This document shows, piece after piece, positions 44,248 through 52,048 of a stretch of 64,000 bases of DNA. Location of the stretch: NCBI GenBank assembly GCA_019359595.1, contig JAHHGZ010000020.1:83009-147008 (forward strand). Reading direction: 5' to 3'. A program made the position numbers and the translations under genes. Each line of letters begins with the position of its first letter. Position 1 is the stretch's first letter. The notes under the pieces were generated by a model, which did no database searches, was not told where the DNA came from, and saw only the letters and a program-made list of their open reading frames with translations. This stretch comes from Cyanomargarita calcarea GSE-NOS-MK-12-04C. GTDB taxonomy: Bacteria; Cyanobacteriota; Cyanobacteriia; Cyanobacteriales; Nostocaceae.

Positions 44248-45492
44248 CTATTTGAGTGAAATCTGTACATTTTGGTTAACAGTCATTTCCAAGTCGCTAC
44301 CAGGGTCAACGACAATCAAATCCACACTCTTCTTACCAAAGAACAGACCAATCAAACCACCGATACCAGCACCACCCAAAACTTCTTCTGTGGCTATTGC
44401 GCGATCGCCGGTGACTACAGATACTGCTGCTGCTGCTGCTGCTCCTAAAGCGGCATTCTTGACTACTGAAGCTGCACGAGAACCTTGTTTGACGGTTTCA
44501 ATTTTGGTAATCACGTTAGAAGTAGCACTGATTTGATACTCTTGACCTGAGGGCAAAACGAGTTTTTCTGCTACGAATTGAGAACCACCTTTTGCTGGTT
44601 TGAGTTTACCGACAACTTGACTGCCAGCAGGAATTACAATATTTCCTCTGTCTGTAACTACGTTTTGTGCAACTGTCAAGGTCAAAGGTGCGGTTTCATC
44701 TTTGGTGACAAGAATTTTTTCTGCCTTGTCATACTTCACAGGAATTGTAGTCCCTTGAGGAATTGTTACAGATGCGATTGGTGGGGGAGTGGGTTCGCCA
44801 ATAGCTACGATGTAGGGTGAATTAATAGCTGAGGCTTGATTGGAACTAACTAATGCTTGATAGATAAAAGCTGCAACTTGTGCCCGTGTTGCGGTTGCCT
44901 CTGGTCTGAGGAACTTCAGATTGGGGTAGTTTACCACAATTTGCTTCTCAGTTGCGGCGGCGACGGGTCCACGAGCATAACCTGCAATGCTAGCGGAGTC
45001 GCTGAAGTTTTGTAGAGTGCTTTCGGTGTTACCGCTTGCAGAATATTCTAAACCGTTAGCGAGAGAAACTAAAACCTGTTGGCGGGGAATGGCTTGGTTC
45101 GGCTCGAAACGGTTGCCGGGATATCCAGACAAGAAACCGATGGTATAAGCTTGTTGAATGGCACTCGAAGCCCAGTAGTTGCTTGGTACGTCAGCAAATC
45201 TAATGCCTTGGCGTTGCGGTGATTTTTGAAAGGCTTTGTTAATCATCGCCGCAAATTGGGCACGGGTTACTGCTTCTTCTGGTCGGAATGAACCATCAGG
45301 AAATCCGGCAATTACACCACGTTGAGATAGTTGTTGTATAAATTGTGATGCCCAATAGTTGGATTGAACATCAGTAAAAGTTGTTTGAGCAAAAGATGGT
45401 GCGGGTGCAAGTATCGGTGCAATAGTAGTTGCTGTTACGCCCAAAGACATGAAGGCAGCCAAACCAGATTTTAAACGATATGAATTAAACAT
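44248..45492 (-). CDS. SLH-domain protein with C-terminal surface domain
   Basis: About 414 residues from the ATG at 45492, chosen because GGAGAG precedes it and a signal peptide follows (SGLAAFMSLGVTATTIAPIL, cleaved after SFAQ). Three S-layer homology repeats span about 35-215 (FTDVQSNYWASQFIQQLSQR, FADVPSNYWASSAIQQAYTI, and RPEATATRAQVAAFIYQAL). They normally bind secondary cell-wall polymer. The C-terminal part (about 235-414, VTIPQGTTIPVKYDKAEKIL to DLEMTVNQNVQISL) is shared with the gene at 45898-46611 and includes a Gly/Ala-rich hydrophobic segment. It probably acts at the peptidoglycan/outer-membrane interface. Confidence 0.88.
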   Translation of the reverse strand: MFNSYRLKSGLAAFMSLGVTATTIAPILAPAPSFAQTTFTDVQSNYWASQFIQQLSQRGVIAGFPDGSFRPEEAVTRAQFAAMINKAFQKSPQRQGIRFADVPSNYWASSAIQQAYTIGFLSGYPGNRFEPNQAIPRQQVLVSLANGLEYSASGNTESTLQNFSDSASIAGYARGPVAAATEKQIVVNYPNLKFLRPEATATRAQVAAFIYQALVSSNQASAINSPYIVAIGEPTPPPIASVTIPQGTTIPVKYDKAEKILVTKDETAPLTLTVAQNVVTDRGNIVIPAGSQVVGKLKPAKGGSQFVAEKLVLPSGQEYQISATSNVITKIETVKQGSRAASVVKNAALGAAAAAAVSVVTGDRAIATEEVLGGAGIGGLIGLFFGKKSVDLIVVDPGSDLEMTVNQNVQISLK

Positions 45493-45814
45493 AATATTCA
45501 CTCTCTCCAACAATGTTTTTGTTTTTTCTTCTGTTATATATCTAGACAATACTTGGTATTAAAAGTTCCAAGATAAATCTAGTTTTGGTAAAAAAAAATT
45601 TTTGGTTGATAACTATCAAATATTGATAGTCATTCTTATCTTTTTTAGACAGCTTGACCCTAACAGTGGGACGCAACTCTGAGAAGATAAGTTGCTGGAA
45701 TTTCAAAATAAATTAATGATGGAAATGGGCGAAGATACTAATGACAATTAACAAATAATATGATATCCGCTCAATTAGCCTGTATTTCATTTAAGGGGAC
45801 TTGATATAACAGCT

Positions 45815-45854
45815 AAAAAAAACGATCGCCCACTATAGTTTCAGGAGGCGATCG
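45815..45854 (-). terminator. Rho-independent terminator with HIP1 arms
   Basis: On the minus strand, CGATCGCC and GGCGATCG pair around a loop of about 16 bases and are followed by eight T. It lies about 45 bases after the stop of the 45898-46611 gene. The arms are made of the HIP1-type octamer core. Confidence 0.75.
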
Positions 45855-45897
45855 CTAAGTTGAATTAATTAAGGTCACAACTTAAATGAAGTTGAGT

Positions 45898-46611
45898 TTA
45901 GTAGCGGTTATAGTTGCCGTTGTTGTAGTTATTGTTGTAATTGTCGTTGTTGCGGGAAAGAATCAAGTTAGAACGCAGGGTGATATTTAAATCCTGTTGT
46001 GGGTCAATGACAATAACTTCAGCTTCTTTCTTACGCAACAAGATGCTAGCTAAAGCGCCCACACCACCACCACCTAAAATTGTTCCGAGTTCGGCTCTTT
46101 TGTTACCTGTTACCAACGCAATCAGAGTGGCAGCACCAGCACCAATCGCAGCATCTTGTAGAACCGTGCCTGTACTAGCTCCTTTTTTGATGGTTTCTTT
46201 TGTGGTAACCACCTGAGAAGTTCCATCAACAGAGACACGTTGACCGTTCGCAAAACGCAATTCGTTAGCTATAAACTGAGAACCTTTTTGACCGTTTCTA
46301 TTTGCGGGTACCAACTGCCCAACAACTTCAGTTCCGGCAGGAATTAAAAGGTTTCTGTTTCTGTCTACAATATCTCTGGCAACGGTCAGTGTTAAGGATG
46401 TTTTCTCGTCAGGAGCAACAACAACTTTATCTTTATTATAAGTTAGGGGAATTCTCACTCCCGCAGGAATTGAAACATCTCTAGAACCTGTTCCGCGCAA
46501 AAGTTGTGCAGACGCAGGTACAGGAGCAAACATTGGAGCAATTGCACCTGTTGTAATTGCCATTGACATGAGTGCAGCCGCTCCGGATTTCCAACGATAA
46601 AGGCGAGTCAT
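45898..46611 (-). CDS. Secreted paralogue of the SLH protein's C-terminal domain
   Basis: A 237-residue protein with a signal peptide (SGAAALMSMAITTGAIAPMFAPVPASAQ) closely matching that of the downstream SLH protein. There is no SLH repeat; the mature part aligns with the SLH protein's C-terminal domain (VSIPAGVRIPLTYNKDKVVV, LTLTVARDI, LLIPAGTEVVGQL, GAGAATLIALVTGNKR, VIVIDPQQDLNITL). The tail is a low-complexity Asn/Tyr repeat (NNDNYNNNYNNGNYNRY). The tandem position and shared leader show that one arose by duplication, with gain or loss of SLH repeats. Function is unknown; an envelope location is likely. Confidence 0.82.
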   Translation of the reverse strand: MTRLYRWKSGAAALMSMAITTGAIAPMFAPVPASAQLLRGTGSRDVSIPAGVRIPLTYNKDKVVVAPDEKTSLTLTVARDIVDRNRNLLIPAGTEVVGQLVPANRNGQKGSQFIANELRFANGQRVSVDGTSQVVTTKETIKKGASTGTVLQDAAIGAGAATLIALVTGNKRAELGTILGGGGVGALASILLRKKEAEVIVIDPQQDLNITLRSNLILSRNNDNYNNNYNNGNYNRY

Positions 46612-47524
46612 ATGGGTTTCCTTTGTTTCCTTGTTGTATGAAATGACGTGGTGTTACTGAGTTTGTTTCTGAAAAATTTCAAACCTGTCATCAGGCGTAT
46701 TTCGGAAGAAAAAGTGCTTTGAGGACGGTAGTCTTTTGCAAATGTTCCTAAAGATTTATTACACTGTTAATGTGTCATCTTATATATACGATTAGGCTCT
46801 AAGATGACGCCAAGATTAAAAAATTGTTCCCAAAAAGTTTTTTCAACCATCTATCTCCGCAGAGATATGCCAATTTATAGATGGAATAGATTTATTGCAA
46901 GCTTCCATATATATTGTAGGTTTTGTTTTGAGAAATAGGGTTGAATTCTATTGCCAAAGGAAACTTATTGCCGAATACTGCTGGTGAATATCGTGGGGGG
47001 TTAAATTCAAAGGGCTTTAAACCTCGGTTTTGCGTCGCTTACCTGCCCTGAAATAAATTTCGGGCTGAAAGCTTAAACCCGTTAAAACGGGTTAAAAGGC
47101 TTATTTAGTAAGATGACCGCAAAATTTAGCTTTCAGCCCGAAATTTATTTCTGAGCTATCTCAAGTGATGAGAACTATTTCCAAAAGTCAGTGCCGAATT
47201 ATACGCATCTTACGTAATTATTTCTTGGCGAACTGACTTGTCAGCCTTAGAAAAACTTTTTAGTTTATTGAATGTTGTAGTGCTTCGGAAGTAAGAAACA
47301 CGGGGAAAGGGTAAACCAAAGGAATAAACCCCAGGAAACTTTTATTTTTCTCCGATGAACGCATATACAATTACTCACTTTAAAAAAAAACTAATCCCTA
47401 ATATTGTAAAGAATTGTAAAATTGCAGCACTAAAGACTAGGAACCTGAATTTTATCTAGGTAAACTAACAAAAAGAGCATATGTACTGCTATCTCTTAAA
47501 AGAAGGTGTGGCACAGAAGCCTGG
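46612..47524. other. Intergenic region holding a long palindrome
   Basis: About 910 bases with no credible gene. The main feature is the nested inverted repeat at 47050-47151. The right part (about 47380-47520) is AT-rich and should carry the sbcC promoter, with AAGAAGGTG close before its ATG. Confidence 0.5.
47050..47151. repeat. Perfect 24-bp inverted repeat with inner hairpin
   Basis: The arm at 47050-47073 (beginning GAAATAAATTTCGGGCTG) is the exact reverse complement of 47128-47151. Between them is a second hairpin, AACCCGTT-AA-AACGGGTT (47076-47093). The layout, outer arms plus inner hairpin, matches the unrelated repeat at 32878-32964. It is probably a dispersed, possibly mobile, palindromic element. 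Confidence 0.85.
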
Positions 47525-50500
47525 ATGATTCCCATACAACTTACTCTCAAAAACTTTCTCAGTTACCGGGATGCAACATTAGATTTTCGCGGTTTGCATA
47601 CGGCTTGTATTTCTGGTTCTAATGGCGCTGGTAAATCGTCTTTACTGGAAGCTATCACTTGGGCTGTTTGGGGTGAAAGTAGAGCCGCATCTGAAGATGA
47701 TGTGATTCATGCTGGCTCGAAAGAAGTCCGAGTTGATTTCACTTTCAAAACTAACCAGGATATTTATCGAGTGATTCGCACTCGCCAACGCAGTGGTAGT
47801 AGCGTTTTGGAATTTCAGGTAGAGACACCAAATGGGTTTAGAGCGCTGACTGGCAAAGGGGTAAGGGCGACTCAAGATTTAATTTTGGAACACATTAAGC
47901 TCGATTACGATACTTTCATCAACTCTGCCTATTTGCGTCAAGGTCGTGCTGATGAATTTATGTTAAAGCGTCCTACAGAACGGAAGGAAATTTTAGCGGA
48001 ATTATTGAAGCTGAATCAATATGATGAGTTGGAAGAACGGGCAAAAGAGTCGTCACGTCAATTTAAAGCCAGAGCTGAGGAATTAGAGCGTTCTTTGGTA
48101 TTGATGAAAACTCAACTCCAGCAACGGGAAGCAACTGAGACACAACGAGCAAAGTTAGAGACAGAACACAATCAACTGCAACAACTACAAGCTTTTGAGA
48201 ATATTCAGTTACAAAGTTTGCAGGTTGTTCACCACCAGCGAAAAAATTGGGAAGAACAACTGAGCTTTGTTCGGCAGCAGTATCAAAATCTGACCCAAGA
48301 CTGCGATCGCCTCCAACAAGAACAGGCAGTAATTCAAGTTCAGCTATCGGATATCGAAAAGATATTAGGTCAAGAAACCGAGATAAAAGCTGGATTCGCT
48401 CAATACCAAAATCTCCAATCTCAAGAAGAAGCTTTTACAGCCAAGTTCCAAGAATTCACCCGTGCTCAACAATATCGTCAACAAAAGCAGCAACAGTTGG
48501 CGAAACAAATTAATGAAATTGAACGCCAACAGCAACAAGCAGAAGCTCAATTGCAAGCACTGGAACAACAAGAGCGAGAAATTCAGCAAACTCTGGGCAA
48601 GTCGGGTGAGGTAGAAGCCGCTTTAGCGCAACTGAATATCGCCCGTCAGCGAGTTGTACATTTAGATGAGTTGCAAATGCAGGTGAGTCCTTTATTGCAA
48701 CAACGGGCAAGTTTGCAAAGTCAATTGGATAAAGTTCATGCTGGTTTAGTTGCAAGACTGGAGCAATTACAATCGACACAGAATCAATTGCAACGTGCCT
48801 CAGTTCGACAACCGCAACTGCAACAAGCGGTAATGGATGTGGCAACACAAATTGAGGAGATGGATAAAGATCGAGTCTATTTGCAACGAGTTCAGGAAAA
48901 GGGGCAGGAAAGGCGGCATTTTATTGAACGGTTGCAAGCTCAACAACGAGAGTTTGAAAGATTGTTGGGAGAATTAGAGCAAAAATTACTTCTTTTAAAG
49001 AATCCCGATGCTCTTTGTCCATTGTGCGAGCGTCCTTTGGATGAACATCACTGGAATCGGGTGGTGCAAAAAACTGATGCGGAATATAAGGATACTCAAG
49101 GACAATTTTGGGTAGTTCGAGAGCAAATGGCTGTTTCAGATCGAGAAATTCAGATACTGCGGCAGGAATATCGCGAAATATCGCAAAAATTGAATCCTTA
49201 CGATAGCCTACGCGAACAAAGGGGACAGTTAGCCGCACAATTGCAGGCAACAAGTGATGTTACGCTGCAGTTAGAAGAGATTATCACCGAAAAAGAGGAA
49301 TTAGAGCAAAGATTGGAACTTGGTGATTACGGCAAAGATAAACAAGCCCAATTGCTTTCTATGGAGCAATCTTTACAAGAACTCAATTACAATGAACGGG
49401 ATCATGCCTTGGCTCGCAGTGAAGTTGAGCGATGGCGTTGGGCAGAAATTAAACTCCAGCAAATTAAAGATGCCAGTAAGCGGCAAGCGCAGATAATCGC
49501 CAGAAAACCTGATTTAATCTCGCATCTCACCCAATTACAAACCGCAATTAAGCTAGAAGAAACTGATTCTGAGTGTGCCCAAGAAATTGCGGTACTGAAT
49601 CGTCAGATTGCCGAAATTGGCTACGATACGCAGCAACACAACAACCTTCGTAGTGGTGTCAGACTTGCTCAATCTTGGCAGTTACGCTCTCAACAGCTAG
49701 TTTCAGCACAGCAACAGTATCCCCAACTCAAAACGCGATCGCAAGAATTAGAGATATCCTTGCAAGCAAGGATATCTGAACGGCAAAGACTCTCCAGTCA
49801 AATCGAAAGCATCGTTGAGCAACTACAACAAACAGCAAACCCCATTACCCAAATTCAAACTTTAGAGCAGCAATTGGCAGTTCGCCGCCGCCAGCTAGAC
49901 GAACAAATTTCCCAGTTAGGGCGTTTGGCACAACTGACGCACCAACTCGAAACAATGCAAGTTCAGTACGAGGAACAACAACTGCAATTGCACTCAGTCA
50001 AGCGAGAACACCGAGTTTATCAGGAATTAGCGCAGGCGTTTGGTAAAAATGGCATCCAAACACTGATGATTGAGAATGTGTTACCGCAACTGGAAGCCGA
50101 GACAAATCAACTACTTTCGCGGTTGAGCGGCAATCAACTGCACGTACAATTTGTCACCCAAAGAGCGGGAAAAAGTGCTAAGTCAAGTAAGAAGAATGCC
50201 AAGCTGATAGATACGTTAGATATATTGATTGCCGACACCAGAGGTACCCGAGCTTATGAAACTTATTCTGGTGGAGAAGCCTTTAGAATCAACTTTTCCA
50301 TTCGCTTGGCTTTGGCGAAATTACTCGCACAACGAGCCGGAGCGGCATTGCAGTTGTTAATTGTCGATGAAGGCTTTGGTACCCAAGATGCCGAAGGATG
50401 CGATCGCCTGATTGCCGCCATTAATGCGATCGCTCCCGACTTCGCTTGTATCCTCACTGTCACCCATATGCCACACCTCAAAGAAGCCTTCCAAGCCCGG

Positions 50501-50551
50501 ATTGAAGTGAACAAAACTCCTCTTGGCTCCCAAATCCATTTATCGATTTAG
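47525..50551 (+). CDS. sbcC: Exonuclease subunit SbcC (Rad50-like)
   Basis: A 1008-residue SMC-like ATPase of the SbcCD nuclease, which opens DNA hairpins and processes ends. Walker A is in GSNGAGKSSLLEAITW (about 33-48). Long coiled coils (about 165-480 and 515-850) are rich in Gln and Glu. The zinc hook CPLC is at 498-501. At the C-terminus are the signature YSGGEAFRINFSIRLALAKLL and Walker B LLIVDEGFGTQD. Length is typical. The partner SbcD nuclease gene is not in this window, as is often the case in cyanobacteria. The ATG at 47525 gives the usual MIPIQLTLKNFLSYRD start. Confidence 0.95.
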   Translation: MIPIQLTLKNFLSYRDATLDFRGLHTACISGSNGAGKSSLLEAITWAVWGESRAASEDDVIHAGSKEVRVDFTFKTNQDIYRVIRTRQRSGSSVLEFQVETPNGFRALTGKGVRATQDLILEHIKLDYDTFINSAYLRQGRADEFMLKRPTERKEILAELLKLNQYDELEERAKESSRQFKARAEELERSLVLMKTQLQQREATETQRAKLETEHNQLQQLQAFENIQLQSLQVVHHQRKNWEEQLSFVRQQYQNLTQDCDRLQQEQAVIQVQLSDIEKILGQETEIKAGFAQYQNLQSQEEAFTAKFQEFTRAQQYRQQKQQQLAKQINEIERQQQQAEAQLQALEQQEREIQQTLGKSGEVEAALAQLNIARQRVVHLDELQMQVSPLLQQRASLQSQLDKVHAGLVARLEQLQSTQNQLQRASVRQPQLQQAVMDVATQIEEMDKDRVYLQRVQEKGQERRHFIERLQAQQREFERLLGELEQKLLLLKNPDALCPLCERPLDEHHWNRVVQKTDAEYKDTQGQFWVVREQMAVSDREIQILRQEYREISQKLNPYDSLREQRGQLAAQLQATSDVTLQLEEIITEKEELEQRLELGDYGKDKQAQLLSMEQSLQELNYNERDHALARSEVERWRWAEIKLQQIKDASKRQAQIIARKPDLISHLTQLQTAIKLEETDSECAQEIAVLNRQIAEIGYDTQQHNNLRSGVRLAQSWQLRSQQLVSAQQQYPQLKTRSQELEISLQARISERQRLSSQIESIVEQLQQTANPITQIQTLEQQLAVRRRQLDEQISQLGRLAQLTHQLETMQVQYEEQQLQLHSVKREHRVYQELAQAFGKNGIQTLMIENVLPQLEAETNQLLSRLSGNQLHVQFVTQRAGKSAKSSKKNAKLIDTLDILIADTRGTRAYETYSGGEAFRINFSIRLALAKLLAQRAGAALQLLIVDEGFGTQDAEGCDRLIAAINAIAPDFACILTVTHMPHLKEAFQARIEVNKTPLGSQIHLSI

Positions 50552-50773
50552 CTTTCAGATTATCTTTGATGGGTGCGACGATTTTGCCCCCCTGCCCCCA
50601 ATTCTGGGCAGGGCTGATTCATTCCACAAGACGAAGGAGTTTGTCAATTTTTGAAAATAGCATAAACTCGAAAAAATATATGAAGCATATATTCTCCGGC
50701 TTTTTGTGAGGTATCTTAGATCCTGTTCTTTTTGGACATTCTATTTTCAAAGCATAATATTTCCTCTATCGGA

Positions 50774-51096
50774 TTAAGCTTGAGGAATTGGGCACCAGTC
50801 AGGTTTAGCACCTTGAACAGATTCTTCATAGTCGTTTGTTGCTATTTCCCCACCACGACTAATAAAGTAGAACGCTCCATTGTCAAGGTAAAGCTTTACT
50901 TCTTCCGGGATGCCAAGATATTCTCTAAGACCTTGCTCCATAACTTTACGTCGAAGCACGGGTCTTTGATGAAATTCGGCGTAGGAAACCATAACTGCTC
51001 GCAATTGTGGAAGATAATAAGGAGAGTTTTTATCCCACACGCGAGGTTTGATTCCCTTCAGACTGATACCAGCAACAATTTGGATTAACCATCATA
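50774..51096 (-). pseudogene. Truncated conserved hypothetical gene
   Basis: An open frame of about 107 codons from after a TGA to the stop at 50774, with only GTG (51040) as a possible internal start. The product includes ISLKGIKPRVWDKNSPYYLP, AVMVSYAEFHQRPVLRRKVMEQGL and LYLDNGAFYFISRGGE, and ends DWCPIPQA. LDNGAF followed by a glycine-rich stretch is reminiscent of the start of tRNA-guanine-transglycosylase-like barrels, but I cannot assign it with confidence. Both ends look broken: there is no proper start, and the stop falls in the middle of a conserved-looking stretch. It lies inside the insertion cassette. Confidence 0.5.
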
Positions 51097-51237
51097 TCTA
51101 TCGCTCCACTTTCGTTGTGGCTGCAATTGAGTGACGTGCTTCTTCACCCGATCCACTAAATACCCCATCACCGTTAATTGCTCTTCTGGAGTCAGTTGCT
51201 CAATCTCGATTAAAATTTTTTGAAGTGATGGACTCAT
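51085..51237 (-). CDS. Small 50-residue protein
   Basis: ATG 51237 to TAA 51085 encodes a 50-residue protein starting MSPSLQKILIEIEQLTPEEQ and continuing LTVMGYLVDRVKK; GAGGG lies about nine bases before the ATG. The helix-rich pattern resembles the short antitoxin-like proteins that precede toxins in cyanobacterial TA pairs, but no toxin follows. Its end overlaps the start of the truncated gene at 50774-51096 in another frame. It is short, so certainty is moderate. Confidence 0.5.
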   Translation of the reverse strand: MSPSLQKILIEIEQLTPEEQLTVMGYLVDRVKKHVTQLQPQRKWSDRYDG

Positions 51238-51308
51238 CAACTTAACCCTCATCAACTGCTGTAGATTTTAGCGTCTTCACGCGATTCCAGCGCTTGAGTT
51301 GTAAAACT

Positions 51309-51557
51309 TCACACCAAATCTTCCAACAGCGCCGTAATTTTTCCCTGCGCCTTGGTTCTGTTATCGTCATAAATCATCAAAGTATTCAAACTCGCGTGGC
51401 GGCTCAACTTTTGCACGCTGCGTACATCCCCCTCACTCGCATCGAGTGCCGCCGTTACCGATGAATGCATGATTCTATGGGGACTAATAGTTTTAGAAAT
51501 CCCAGCATTCTCGGCAATCTCCACCACAATCTTGCGAATACCATCCCCCGTCAACCG
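51309..51557 (-). pseudogene. Tyrosine recombinase C-terminal fragment
   Basis: The last about 83 residues of an XerC/XerD-like integrase: LTGDGIRKIVVEIAENAGI, then SPHRIMHSSVTAALDAS with the HxxR catalytic pair, LSRHASLNTLMIYDDNR with the second His and the nucleophilic Tyr, and a short tail. The N-terminal part with the first catalytic Arg is gone. The break coincides exactly with the terminal repeat at 51560, so insertion of the small element or the cassette cut the gene. Confidence 0.85.
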
Positions 51558-51559
51558 AT

Positions 51560-51663
51560 CAGGGCTGATTCATTCCCTAAAAGTGGTAACATTGCAAGTG
51601 TTGAGGGGAGAAAAATTATGGGTGCTAATCTAATTGAACAACTAGTGCAGTGAATCAGCCCTG
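51560..51663. mobile_element. 104-bp MITE with CAGGGCTGATTCA ends
   Basis: Perfect 13-bp terminal inverted repeats at 51560-51572 and 51651-51663. The interior has an ATG frame (MGANLIEQLVQ) that is cut off at the right terminal repeat, suggesting that the MITE derives from an IS by loss of most of a transposase gene. It shares its right end with the larger cassette. Confidence 0.75.
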
Positions 51664-51673
51664 CAATTCTGGG

Positions 51674-52048
51674 GGAGAAGAAAATTCAAATTCAAAGTAG
51701 AACAGAATTGGCGAGCCACTGCGTTTCTTGGCTCTGCCTACTTGTAACATATGGCGTGGATTTAGGGGGCTTTTCAGATAGGAAAGATTTATATATTGTT
51801 AAAAAAATAACTTATCCACATTTAACTCCGTAAGCTGGGTATGAGCAACTGTAGTTTTATACGGTGTTGCACTTCCTTTTAGTCAGCGAACAGTCTTAAC
51901 TGATTACTCTAAAAGTGAGTAAAGACAAAAGTACTACCATAAGCCTGTACTGAGGGGAACATCTCAAATTTATGACGTTCTATCACTATAGGATTTGGTT
52001 TTGCAAAACTGTTGCAGCATTTAACAGCAGTTTATTAAACCCATAAAT
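51674..52048. other. Upstream region of the PAS-GAF kinase, with one arm of a long inverted repeat
   Basis: 375 bases. The first hundred (about 51691-51772) are an inverted near-copy of 54595-54677 at the far side of the kinase gene (for example GCCACTGCGTTTCTTGGCTC and GGCGTGGATTTAGGGGGCTT). The remainder is AT-rich and should carry the kinase promoter. Confidence 0.7.

Larger units (their letters stand above)
50609..51663. mobile_element. Transposase-less insertion cassette with 13-bp TIRs and 10-bp direct repeats
   Basis: CAGGGCTGATTCA at 50609-50621 is exactly inverted at 51651-51663, and CAATTCTGGG flanks both outer ends (50599-50608 and 51664-51673), as expected of a target-site duplication. 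The 1055 bp inside encode no transposase but contain a truncated hypothetical gene, a 50-codon gene and an integrase fragment. A third copy of the end (51560-51572) bounds a 104-bp MITE at the right. This looks like a mobile insertion cassette mobilised by a related transposase elsewhere. Confidence 0.75.

Noticed and set aside
51309..51557. Functional integrase
   Set aside because: Only the C-terminal third remains, without the first catalytic Arg and the DNA-binding arm.
50609..51663. Intact insertion sequence
   Set aside because: No transposase ORF lies between the ends; only host-like or phage-like fragments are present.
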